NCBI GenBank assembly: GCA_030278955.1
Contig: JAOANR010000009.1
Location: 39,146,945 to 39,210,944 of the forward strand
Length of the DNA: 64,000 nt
DNA from: Hygrophila difformis
Lineage: Eukaryota; Streptophyta; Magnoliopsida; Lamiales; Acanthaceae
Direction: 5' to 3'
Both the position numbers and the translations under genes were made by a program. Positions 48,701-58,615 of the stretch are shown in pieces (position 1 is the stretch's first letter; the number at the start of each line of letters is the position of its first letter). Under the pieces are notes generated by a model that saw nothing but the letters and a program-made list of their open reading frames with translations, searched no databases and was not told the DNA's origin.

Positions 48701-50486
48701 CTTCCCCTTGGACACAGAAGTCTTGATTTAAATCAGATGCTGCATAATAAATTCCAACAAAAAAAAAATTCCTTTATAAAATCCGGATCTGAGTAAGGGA
48801 TAAATTCAACAGTTATGACTAATTCATATTCCACCGGGGGTTAATTTTGAGAGCTTCGAAGCAGAGTCAGCGATTAGGTCTCATCTAGACTGAAAGGATC
48901 TGTGTTTTAATTGAGAGTTTAGTACCTGTCTAGGGAATGATTTTCAAATATTCATTTGCTTCTCAAAAGTGCTGTGTGTTGGAAATCTGATATTAGATAT
49001 CGCATTAAATCAATATCCACTTGGGTGTAGATGAGATGTGATAAATAATACTAGAGGAACAACATATAGGCCTTGGTGAATTTCTAAGGTATGGTTGAGT
49101 ATTCCTTCGATTACTATCTTCTTCTGCCAAAGTCTAGAATTGAGTCTTGAGTGAGTACATCCGGAATAGGTTCATTTATGGATCTGTTTCATTTAGTTTG
49201 TATCTCATAACTACCCAGATGTTGTAAGCCCTGTGGCTTATTGATATCTCGGGGGTTCTTGATCTGCATCTGGTCGCCAAGACCAGGGGCTCTTTTATAC
49301 TAACGGAAAGAGACGTTTTTAACGCTTCCGAGTGATAGATTTAAATGCTTTCTTTACAGCGTTCTTACTGCTTCCCTTTAAAATGCTTTCATAGAGGTCA
49401 CTCGGAAGAATTAGGGGCTGTCTATCTGTTAAAAGGTTTGAGAGTTATGGAATGGTTTGGGGCTTGTTTTGAAACTTTGGGTGTGATATGGGGGAATGAT
49501 AGGAGTACTTGGCACGTCAACTAATGATTTGTCAGGTGTTGCTTGTCCACCACAGATGAATAATACGCCTTAGCATGGCCATGTGAGGGCAGTTGTGAGT
49601 CTGTGGTATCTTAGAAATTGAGGTCGTAAGAGCATGTAAATTCTCACCGTAAGTACCTGTCTGTTAAAGGGAACAAGGTGTAGAAAGCATGAGAATTAGC
49701 TAACTGGAGGATTATCCCAAGCTAAGATATGTGTATAAAAAAATGGGAGTTTAATTGTGTTTCATCTGAATCTTGTCCAATCTTTATTATTTCCTCCCTG
49801 TCCCTTCTGTCATATTTAAACCTGCTTTCTAGATAGTGTAGCATAATTTTATATTGCTTTCGTAGTATAGATTTAATTGCTTTCTTCGATCTAGTTTACC
49901 ATGCTTTGTAGAATAATTTTTACTGCTTTCATGATCTGGTTTAATTTATGTCAAGTAGTTGTTAGAAACCCTTGCAAAACTTGAATCGAGTAACCGAGTG
50001 GAAAATCTTAGTAAACGACGCGGGCCCTGCTTCCATCGCACATCCTCCAGTGAACGATCCGGTACTTACTATAAATTGCTGCAATTTTTGACTCCGTGCG
50101 CTTTCGGGAGCACAGTTTCTTGACACGAGTAAATAAAAACATAATATTTTGGGAAAATACTCATACAGTGGGAAGATGTTCAAAAGCTTCATGGCAGGTG
50201 CTTTCGTGACATGAAATTATGAGACGTATCATGGCGCAGATACCAGGGACTTTCAGGGTGACAGACTGAAGGTCAATCCCGGTTGCACCGTGATATTTGT
50301 CAAAAGTTTCATGGCGGGGAGGACCACAGCGCCGTTTGAGATTAAAACACCCCACATGAGTAATAAAAAGGGAAATCTTAATATATCCTTAAACCTCTTC
50401 CCTAAATCATAACTCTTTTCATTTAATAATCCAAACATGATATTTCAGAAAAATACTCGTGTTAATGAAACTCGTCAAAAGTTTCA
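45764..50486 (+). mobile_element. 3' LTR of F (4723 bp)
   Basis: Near-identical to the 5' LTR over its whole length; it is longer by 13 bp in sum, mainly from a missing pair segment near 31650 in the 5' copy and A-run changes. TATA box at 46526-46532. Palindrome arrays at about 46050-46450 and 47405-47875. Ends GTTTCA at 50486, followed by TCTTG. Confidence 0.95.
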
Positions 50487-53343
50487 TCTTGCATCAAAAC
50501 ACAACCTAAACCTTCCTTCGAAGCATCGCTGTAAACTTCGAAGTCACCATTCTCTGATGGTAGTGTTAATACGGGTGTGGTTGTGAGTCTTTTCTTCAGC
50601 TCTTGAAACGCTATCTCATAAGCCTCTGTCCACACGTATTTTACTCCCTTCTTAAGAAGCTGGGTTAAAGGTCGTGCGATTTTCGAAAAATCCTTCACGA
50701 ACCGTCTATAGTACCCGGCTAAGCCAAGGAAACTCCTTATCTCGGTTTGGCTCTTGGGAGTTGCCCATTCAGTTACGGCAGAGACTTTTGCCGGATCCAC
50801 TAAAACTCCATCAGCGGATACTATATGTCCAAGAAATGCTACTTCCTTCAACCAAAATCGCATTTGGACAGTTTGCCGTATAGCTGATTCCTTCGCAAGG
50901 TCCCTAACACTTGGTGCAAGTGCTGGGCATGCTCCTCCTCGTTTTTCGAGTAGATTAGGATGTCATCAATGAACACCACTACACACTGATCTAACAGCTC
51001 TCGAAATACAATGTTCATGAGGTTCATGAACATTGCCGGAGCATTTGTTAACCCAAAGGATAACACCGTGAACTCGTAGTGACCATATCGAGTTCGAAAC
51101 GCCGTCTTCGGAATGTCTTTCCCGGCAATTCTCAACTGGTGATACCCAGATCGTAAGTCAATCTTCGAGAATACTGAAGCTCCCTTCAGTTGATCAAATA
51201 GATCCTCTATTCTTGGCAGAGGGTATTTATTCTTGATGGTCACTTGGTTTAATCCTCGGTAATCTATGCAAAGACGTAATCCTCCGTCTTTCTTCTTAAC
51301 AAATAAAACCGGTGCTCCCCAGGGGGAAGTACTCGGCCTTATATACCCCTTTCCTAACAGCTCCTCGAGTTGGTCTTTTAACTCCTTCATTTCCAGTGGT
51401 GTCATCCGGTACGGAGCTTTCGAGACAGGCTCTGTGCCCGGAATGAGATCTATCGTGAATTCAAGATCCCTCTCAGGTGGCATGCCCGGGATGTCATCGG
51501 GAAACACATCCAGGTATTCTCTTACCACTGGTATGCTATCAACCTTGTTCTCTTCCGCCTCAAGGTTGTGCACGTAGCACGCATATAGTTCATACCCCTT
51601 ACGCATCAAGTTACTTAGTTTAGGTGCACTAACGATTTTGTTACTCTTCTTAGGGGGCTGAGAGTAAAAGATAACACTCTTTCCCCTACTCTTTGACAAG
51701 GTGATCTTTTGTTTTTGGCATTCGATCACCGCTTTATACTGGGATAACCAATCCATCCCCAGTATGATGTCAAAGTCTCTTAAGTTAAATTCTACTAAGT
51801 TCGCGAAGAATTCTACGTTCTTTATCACTATAGGAATTCCGTTATATCGTTTAGAGCAAGATACTACTTCTCCAAATGGCATTTGAATTCCTAAGCTAAT
51901 TCTCTCACACTTAGGTAGATCTAACTCAGGCACTATCCTTGATGCTATGATTGAGCAACTAGCTCCAGAGTCAAATAGAACTCTAAGGGGTGTATTCAAA
52001 ACGTGAAATGTACCTGCCGTCACTTCTCCTTGCGCAGGCACGTCCGCTTGGTTAACCACATTGAGCCTCCCCACAGGGCGTCCTTGGTTGCCCTGCTGAT
52101 TCGCATTATGCTGCTGGTTTTGCGGTTGGTTTTGATTCTGCGGTGGCGGAGGTCGTTGGTTCAGGTTCTGATTCGGCGGCCTAAATTGGTTTTGAGAGGG
52201 TCTATACCCCTGGTTATTTCCGTTCCGTCCATTTTGGTTCTGAGGCTGTTCCTGCCCCGTGACCAAGTCTTCCCTTTTCATTATGTTTTCAAGCCTAGTT
52301 CGGCACTCCCGACGTATGTGACCCATTCGACCACATCGGAAGCAGGCGCCCTGTTGAGGGCATCCCCTCGTCAGATGGGGTCATCCACACCTTGGGCAGG
52401 GTGGTACGGGCTCTTCTTGGTTAAACCTTCTCCCATTGTTGGCTTGTTGAGGCCTATTCGACCCTCTCCGCTGTTCGTTCCTTCCAGTGTTGTTCTCGCT
52501 TCTCGAGTCCCGGTTTCTCTTGTCTTGGGGACCCCTGCTGGACTCCCCACTCACCCTTCTCTTCAGTTGTTGCACACGCGCTACCGCCACAGCGCGGTCA
52601 TACACAGCTTGCAGGTCGGGGTAGTGTACCCCCGCGATCACCTCGCGAACAGACACGTTCAGTCCCATCTCGAATTTTTGAGCCTTCTCCGCATCCGTGG
52701 GTACGAGTCTTGGTGCGAACCTCACCAGCTCCTTGAATCGTGTGTAGTACTCTTGTACGGTTTGGCCTCCTTGCTTCAGTGACAGGAATTCTTCGTACAT
52801 GGCGGCTTTAGTACTCGAGGGATAGAATCGATCCCTGAGTAGTTCCATCATCTCCATCCACGAGTAGGGCTCGTCATCTTCAGTCAGCTTAGCTTGAGTC
52901 GCCTGCCACCAGTCGTCCGCTTCGCCTCCCAAGTAGTACGAAGCGGCATGCACCCTTTCTCCTTCCGGACATTTGACTGCTCCCAGCAGTTTGTCGAAGG
53001 TCCGGATCCATTCCTCCAGTTTGGCAGGATCCTCCTCACCAGCATAGTGGGGTGGCTGGTAGGGATTCACCATAGCCAGATAGTTAGGGCGAGCTTGGGG
53101 CGGAGGTACCGCTGCAGCTTGGCCCTGGTTAACTTGCGCGTTTCCTAACGCTATCAAAACCTCCTCTATCGTCCAAAGACGATCGCCCACATTGTTCGGT
53201 GCGGGGGCGTCCTGCGCACCTTGGGGTTGTTCCTCTACAGGTTGGGCCGGTTCCGTGACAATTGGAGGTATTTCGGTAGGTGTTTCAGTGGTGGTTTAGG
53301 GAACGGGTTGAGTTCTTCCTCTTCCTCTTCCTCTGGGTGCCAT
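50487..53343 (-). pseudogene. Chromovirus A: gag, protease and RT with stops and a frameshift
   Basis: The ATG at 53343 (MAPRGRGRGRTQPVP) is followed by TAA at codon 16, then the frame continues with MGDRLWTIEEVLIALGNAQ. Capsid blocks [20 protein letters not shown] and [16 protein letters not shown] are as in B. The first zinc knuckle is broken by TGA at 52381-52383 (CPRCG then stop); the second is [14 protein letters not shown]. Protease [19 protein letters not shown] from [19 protein letters not shown] through the [17 protein letters not shown] box. One T is missing near 50858 (frameshift), then [38 protein letters not shown] and the start of RNase H to CVLMQD, where F is inserted. Confidence 0.93.
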
Positions 53344-53500
53344 TCTGGTACAAATAGGGTGGATTAGGACTTGTGAATTTAACATATAGTCTAAGCAATT
53401 TCTATAAATGTATATGTGTTTTGTAATTTAGCACGTGGTGCTCGATCGAACTAAGAAGCGCCGTACGCTTCGGGGTTTTATTTTAATTTGTTTTATTTCG

Positions 53501-53563
53501 TTTTTTTTTTGTCGTACGGACAGGTCTGTCCGGTTTTTTTTTCGATTTATTATAAATAAATCG
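53501..53563 (-). other. Two adjacent leader hairpins, element A
   Basis: CGGACAG-GT-CTGTCCG (53517-53532) between T runs of 10 and 9, then a perfect nine-base-pair stem CGATTTATT-ATA-AATAAATCG (53543-53563). Same place, between ORF0 and gag, as the single hairpins of B, C and D, but unrelated in sequence. The rest of 53344-53644 is AT-rich leader. Confidence 0.65.
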
Positions 53564-53644
53564 GGCATTTTATTTCCTCAAAAGAAATTTTAGTACAAAT
53601 GTAGAAATATTTTCCTCGCAAAATAGTATCTAAAAATAGAATCT

Positions 53645-53980
53645 CTAGCGTCTCAAGACGTCCTCCGGTGGGGTAGCAGGATCCTCCTCCGGGTCTTCCT
53701 CCTCCGAACTTGGCGGCAGTAGATCGTCAAAGATAGTGTTCAAGTCTTGCCCATGGGCATCGATGTGTTCCTTCAGTATTAGGTTTTGTGTAGTGAGGGT
53801 TTGGACTTGGCGTTCGAGTTGGTTTATGCGGTGATGATCCGCCTCTCTCAAGTTGCCCATGTGGTGCAAATTGGCCTCCAATTGAGCCATACGGTACTTC
53901 ATTTGCTCTAGGGTTTGTTGGGAATCAAGATGAACGCTCATCATCCTGATCATCAACGGCATCATATCTTGACTAGCCAT
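53645..53980 (-). CDS. ORF0 of chromovirus A, intact 111-residue coiled-coil protein
   Basis: ATG at 53980 (MASQDMMPLMIRMMSVHLDSQ) to a stop at 53645, uninterrupted. Residues about 25-85 form a coiled coil: MAQLEANLHHMGNLREADHH followed by INQLERQVQTLTTQN with regular heptad Leu/Val/Ile. The C-terminus is acidic (SSEEEDPEEDPATPPED), like the SSDEDDP ends of B, C and D. It lies about 390 bp after the primer site and 300 bp before gag, on the gag strand. It is not gag, protease or any domain I recognise. Conservation of layout and key blocks in four elements supports a real product. It survived intact while gag-pol of A collected stops. Function unknown; dimerising or tethering through the acidic tail is a guess. 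Confidence 0.72.
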   Translation of the reverse strand: MASQDMMPLMIRMMSVHLDSQQTLEQMKYRMAQLEANLHHMGNLREADHHRINQLERQVQTLTTQNLILKEHIDAHGQDLNTIFDDLLPPSSEEEDPEEDPATPPEDVLRR

Positions 53981-54009
53981 CTACCGCAAGCAAGAGATCT
54001 AAGTTAATA

Positions 54010-54168
54010 TTCGCCAAGATTCTAAGTTAAACTTCGCCAAGATTCTAAGTTCAAATTCGCCAAGATTCTAAGTTCAAATTCGCCAAGATTCTAAGTTCAA
54101 ATTCGCCAAGATTCTAAGTTCAAATTCGCCAAGATTCTAGGTTCAAATTCGCCAAGATTCTAAGTTCA
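54010..54168 (-). repeat. Seven-fold 23-bp tandem repeat near the primer site of A
   Basis: Units of TTCGCCAAGATTCTAAGTT plus CAAA start at 54010, 54033, 54056, 54079, 54102, 54125 and 54148, almost identical. Absent from the leaders of B, C and D. Confidence 0.93.
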
Positions 54169-54373
54169 TAGAAGAGATGCATGCAATATGCAAATGCAAA
54201 TGATGATTCCCCCCAAAAATAATTTAATGCACTATATATATATTTTTTTTCCATGGGTTTTAAAATAAAAATTTTCCATGGAAATAATACTTTAAAATTT
54301 AAAATAATAGTCAAAATATTAATAGTACTTAAAAATAATAATGGTTTAAAAATAATAGGTTAAAAATAGCCGG

Positions 54374-54385
54374 GCTCTGATACCA
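54374..54385 (-). promoter_or_regulatory. Primer binding site of A, initiator-Met tRNA type
   Basis: The minus strand reads TGGTATCAGAGC, a perfect match, a few bases from the 5' LTR end. Confidence 0.92.
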
Positions 54386-54389
54386 ACTT

Positions 54390-57142
54390 GTAACACCCCG
54401 GTTTTTGGTCACCCAGGTCGGGATGTCACCGCCACATCCCCCTAGTAAGATACGGTTTCTCCGAGCTTACTAAAGGAATGCAAGGCTAGGTATTGCAGTA
54501 TTTAAAATATTTAAAGCATTCAAAACAGCCCATACGATATAATTCGAAAATAATAATATCATAGCGCAGCGGAAATAATTGTTTTAGTATAGTATTGCAG
54601 CGGAAAATGTAAATAGGGCCGACATGGCCAAAACACGGGTTAAACAGACCCGTTCATAATATAGTCTAATGTACGAATTTAAAAACGATAAGTTTTCCCA
54701 AATTGTAATTTCCCCCATGCATGAATATGGTCATGCTCATTCCACATACTCTGTAAGAAAAGAAAATAAAAATGGTTTGGTCAGCACAACTTGCTGAGTA
54801 AGTTAACACAGACATGATCATAGGGTTTAAAAGCCATTCATTTCATAATTAAATAAAAGCATGATAATAACATAATATTCGATTTAATTTAATTAACTAT
54901 TCAACTTAAAATAAAGCCATAATTTAAATAAAGCATTCAAATAATTTAATTAGACAACCACACACATTTCAATTTAATTTAATTCTAATTTCCCCCTTAC
55001 ATCCCAGATTTGGTATTTCAAGTATTTCACGATTGCGTCGCAATCTCAACAAGTTTAGCCGGTAGCCCGGCGGCCGCAACCGTATCAGCCATACCCAGTA
55101 CCACTCCGGAGCCTCGGGAAACCCATGTGGATATTCTCGAGAGTGTAGGCTCTATATCTCATGCCGTTTTGGCAATATCATATCTCAATTTCGCGCGGGG
55201 TCATCATCGTCCATTAAGGCACGAAGTGAATCGTTAGGGGGCACCCTGCAGAGCACTCACCCCTAATTTTAATTTATCAAGTTTGTAAGGGGATTTAATT
55301 TCAAAAATCTGATTTCAATTTAGTTTATTTAAAAATCATATTTCAACTCATTTCAACCCTAAAGGTTAATTTCATGTTTCAACAAGATTTCAAGATTTGA
55401 CTTCCGGTAAACCACCGTTTACTCTAAAATTCGTCTAAAATCAGATTAAACTCCAAAAATTCCGACCATTCACTACTGGCTCAGAAACGTCGAGATGAAC
55501 AACTTTCGTGTTTTAACTTTTTCAATCCGAGATACCGAAACATGTCAAAAACGTCAAATTTCGCAGAAACACAAATCTGTCCGAATTTCGCAGACCACAG
55601 TTTAAAGATATTGAAATCTACCATAGCAAAACAACTCCAAATTTGATGAAATTTTACAGACACCATTTTAAGACATTTATCTACAACTTTCATGTTCGGC
55701 CAAAGATCTAAATCGGTCTACAATTAATGTCAAAAACGTGATCAAGATCGGACCTAAGTTCTGTCAAGAATTTCAAGATCAAATTTCAAGCAGTTCGGTT
55801 TCGGTTGGTTTTCGCATAACAATTCGTCTCTTAAAATTCTGAAAATTTTACAGTAGATAGATCTAAGCCTTAGGAACGTTTTTTGTGTTTTAAGTTTTTC
55901 CGTTTGAGGTCGTTTTAAGGTTCGGAAAAATTAGCAAAGCTGTTGCATCGGTAAAAACACCATGTTGGCAGATTTTCTATCTCTTCTTAAATCTTTTAGT
56001 TTCGAACGTTTTAATTCTTCCCAAAACCATGTAAGGCTAACTTACAGAGTTTTGAACGTCCGGGATCATCTATTTTGAAGGCGTGGCTTCCAGTCCACCG
56101 TTTCTCCTCTCCGTTCGTCGGGTTCTACGCTCTAGATCCAATTCGAGGTGTAGAAGGAAAAAGGAGACGATTAGGATTCATTTTCGAATCGTATATTGAG
56201 CTAGGATTGGATCGAAACTAACCACGACGCTGGAGATCTCAGAATTTTCATCCAACCAATATTCGCCTTGGTTTCGTGCCTCCGACGACCCCGGAATTAG
56301 GGTTTTGAATGTATAGAGAGAGTTGTAAGTTTTGTAAAAGTGTTCGGGCTTCCAAGGGGGTTTTATTTATAGATAGCTAAGACCTAGGGCGTCCAAGATC
56401 TGACCCTAAGGGTCTTGAGTCGAAAGATGTTCAACCGAAGTCGAAAAATCCGCGTTCGGGCGAGAGATTCACGCAACGGGCGAATATGTCCGGTGGCGCG
56501 GCCGTGGCGCGCCCTCCCTTCTTCGACCGCGCGGCCACCGCGCCGAACTCGCCTGAACTTCGGTCCGGGCGGGTCGTGCTATCCATCGTGCCTTTCCTCC
56601 TCCCTTTCGGACTTCTATCCCTCTATGCTCCCGTTTTATGATTTTCGGGGTATCTTCGGGTTTACGAAAGTAGGAACCCTGTATAATTTATGTTTGGGCT
56701 CGAATTCTCGAGTTCATTGGTGTCGGGTTTCGGTGTACAATTTACTTATCCTTAATCAATTCTTTTTATTTAATTAAATTCCTTTAATTCTTTTTTAAGT
56801 AAAATCTCATTTCTCATTTCCTTTACTTATTTATTTATTTATTTGCTGGATTTCTTTATTTATGGTATTTATTGTATTTATTGTTTATTTATTTAATTAT
56901 TGTTTTATTTTATGTTGGAAAATTCTCGGGTATTACAGTCTACCCTCCTTAAGAATCAACTTTGTCCTCGAAGTTGTGTTACGGCCTTTCTCGTGCTAAG
57001 GGTATTTTTTTTGTTTGTTTTGTTATTTTGTGACTGAACTTAGAATTAAGACTTCTAAGCTGCCTACGTACCCGGTGAAGGGATCAAGCCATAACGTAGT
57101 TCAAAAGTTTACAAAAATGTGCGAAAAATAGGTGGTATGACA
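54390..57142 (-). mobile_element. 5' LTR of chromovirus A (2753 bp)
   Basis: Same length and layout as the 3' LTR. The hairpin is GATTGC-GTC-GCAATC here (55033-55047), with a change only in the loop. GCCGG cassette near 55058-55085, GC-rich block at about 56475-56580, TATA box at 56364-56371. No coding sequence supported. Confidence 0.95.
56364..56371 (-). promoter_or_regulatory. TATA box of LTR A (5' copy)
   Basis: The minus strand reads CTATCTATAAATAAAAC. This is the promoter copy that would drive genomic RNA of A leftwards. Confidence 0.65.
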
Positions 57143-57147
57143 TTAAT

Positions 57148-58152
57148 GATGTGAATTGCAGATTCCTTTAAACACAGAATTATCGATCATATGTATGCAG
57201 CAAACAGCAATCCTAATTCAGATTCCAATATTATTACAGATTAATCCAGATTAAACATATAAACATCGATCTTATTTTACTTCTATAAAAGATGAAATCG
57301 TACTTTAAAGTGATTCTGAACTCCCGTTCTAGATCACTCCTAACACGAACAACATAGAAATCCATCTACAATTCGAAACATGATAGAAAATTACATTTAG
57401 TGGCAAATTCATAACATCACAAAGCAAGAAAAAGAAAGGCAACACCTAGAATAGGGAGAACTCGATCAAAACAACATCTTGTCCAATTCCTCCGGCATGA
57501 TTTTGTGTTTCTGGCCGCCTTCTCCCATTGTGCAGTGTTTGCAGAGTGTTTTCTGATGTTCTAATGCGTCTGAATGATGAAGAAAGGCGAAGAACGGTGT
57601 TAAAAACCGAGTTCGGGAGGCGCCAGGTGGCGCTCGGGAAGGGATTTCGGCGCCACCACATTGATGCGGCGCATCCTGACAATTTTCCACGCTCTGCGCC
57701 AAAAGTGGCGCTCGGAGGCCATTTCTGGCGCCGCCATGCACATGCGGCGCATCCTGAAGCTTTTTCATCTTTGAAATTTTTCTAAGTGTTGAAACGGCGC
57801 CTGGGTGGCGCTCCGAGGTCTTTTTGGGCACCGCCATGTTGATGTGGCTCATCCTGGGCACACTTTAGGGTTGTAAAATCCGAATTTGACAATCTTTATC
57901 CTCCGAACATCTTCTTTTCTTCATTTTAATGCCTGAAACATCATCGCAATGTATTAGATTTGCCAAAGTCTTATTAAAAAGCATAAAACATGGTAAATTC
58001 AACTCAAATAAGCTTAATTTAACCATGATAACTAATATTTACAAATCACATGAAATATAAACTAAAAACCCTAAAAATAAGGTTACATGCATGCAATTTA
58101 GACATATTTTAGTGCAATTTAAGCTCATTTAAATGTGGTTTCACAGAGTGCA
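57148..58152 (-). mobile_element. 5' LTR of Athila element E, part 2
   Basis: Continuation of the LTR interrupted at 25251; TTAAT is shared at both cuts. The reading frame at 57466-57861 is the GGCGCC repeat read as protein and is not a gene. The outer end is placed near 58152 only because a different motif array starts at 58159; the partner LTR needed to prove it is not clearly present. Confidence 0.6.
57612..57855 (-). repeat. GGCGCC-containing degenerate tandem repeat in the E LTR
   Basis: Three imperfect units of about 90-115 bp with GTGGCGCTCGGAGG, GGCGCCGCCATG and TGCGGCGCATCCTGA. Related units occur at 14440-14760. Confidence 0.75.
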
Positions 58153-58158
58153 TCATTG

Positions 58159-58512
58159 TGACGTCGCGAGACAGTTACGTCGTGAAGCACGGCTTGCGAC
58201 GTAAGCGAGGTCTTGCGATGTGGGGTCCTCAGGCATGGCTCACGTCGTGATCCAAGACTACATCGTGATCTGAGGCTACGTCGATCCTTACATCGTGAAA
58301 CAGGTCTAGGGACGTAAGAGGGGTCGCGACGTAGTCGTGCGGAAACTTCTCAAATGACGTCGTGAAGGTTACGTCGCGAAAGGGGGCTTGCGACGTAAGT
58401 CGATAGGATCGCGATGTAAGGCTTGCGACATGTCCGCTTGCTCAGACGCCGTGAAAGGGAGGGTTACGTCGCGAGAGTAGGATAGCGACATAAGTCGAGG
58501 CTCGCGACGTAA
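58159..58512. repeat. TTACGTCGCGA / TCGCGACGTAA motif array
   Basis: More than fifteen close copies of an 11-bp CpG-rich motif in both orientations (TTACGTCGCGA, TTGCGACGTAAG, TACGTCGTGA, TCGCGATGTAAG), spaced about 15-40 bp. It lies between the E LTR and the G integrase remnant; ownership (U3 of E or 3' part of G) is undecided. Confidence 0.8.
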
Positions 58513-58615
58513 TCAGCTTTTCTTCCAATCTTGTGGGGCCCACTTGGTTTTTTTCTCTCTCTCTCCCTAATTGTTTAATTATCCTTGTGCATGCATGCAC
58601 TTGTTGAATTACAAA

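Larger units (their letters stand above)
29903..50486 (+). mobile_element. Element F: giant 20.6-kb Athila-type retrotransposon with an extra gene
   Basis: TGATAATGGCC...GTTTCA LTRs of 4710 bp (29903-34612) and 4723 bp (45764-50486), with target duplication TCTTG (29898-29902 and 50487-50491) inside the RT/RNase H junction of A. Removing F plus one TCTTG rejoins CVLMQD to [10 protein letters not shown]. Order: LTR, Asp-tRNA primer site, gag, protease, RT, RNase H, integrase, a second LTR-start/U3-like block, an F-box ORF, a 1.7-kb tail, polypurine tract, LTR. About ten differences are seen between the LTRs in the first 950 bp, so insertion is recent, yet gag-pol carries at least five lesions. 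Usual Athila elements are about 10-12 kb. Confidence 0.96.
25252..57142 (-). mobile_element. Chromovirus A, complete element carrying nested element F
   Basis: Two LTRs of exactly 2753 bp each (25252-28004 and 54390-57142), flanked by TTAAT target duplications (25247-25251 and 57143-57147). Met-tRNA primer site at 54374 and polypurine tract at 28005. About 11.3 kb of its own sequence remains after removing F (20,584 bp plus one TCTTG copy). By eye the two LTRs differ at roughly eight positions in the first 600 bp. Order on the minus strand: LTR, primer site, 23-bp repeats, ORF0, hairpins, gag, protease, RT, [F], RNase H, integrase, chromodomain-like tail, polypurine tract, LTR. Confidence 0.95.

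Noticed and set aside
57466..57861. 131-codon minus frame at the GGCGCC array
   Set aside because: Translation of a tandem repeat; periodic and without homology in gag, pol or host proteins.
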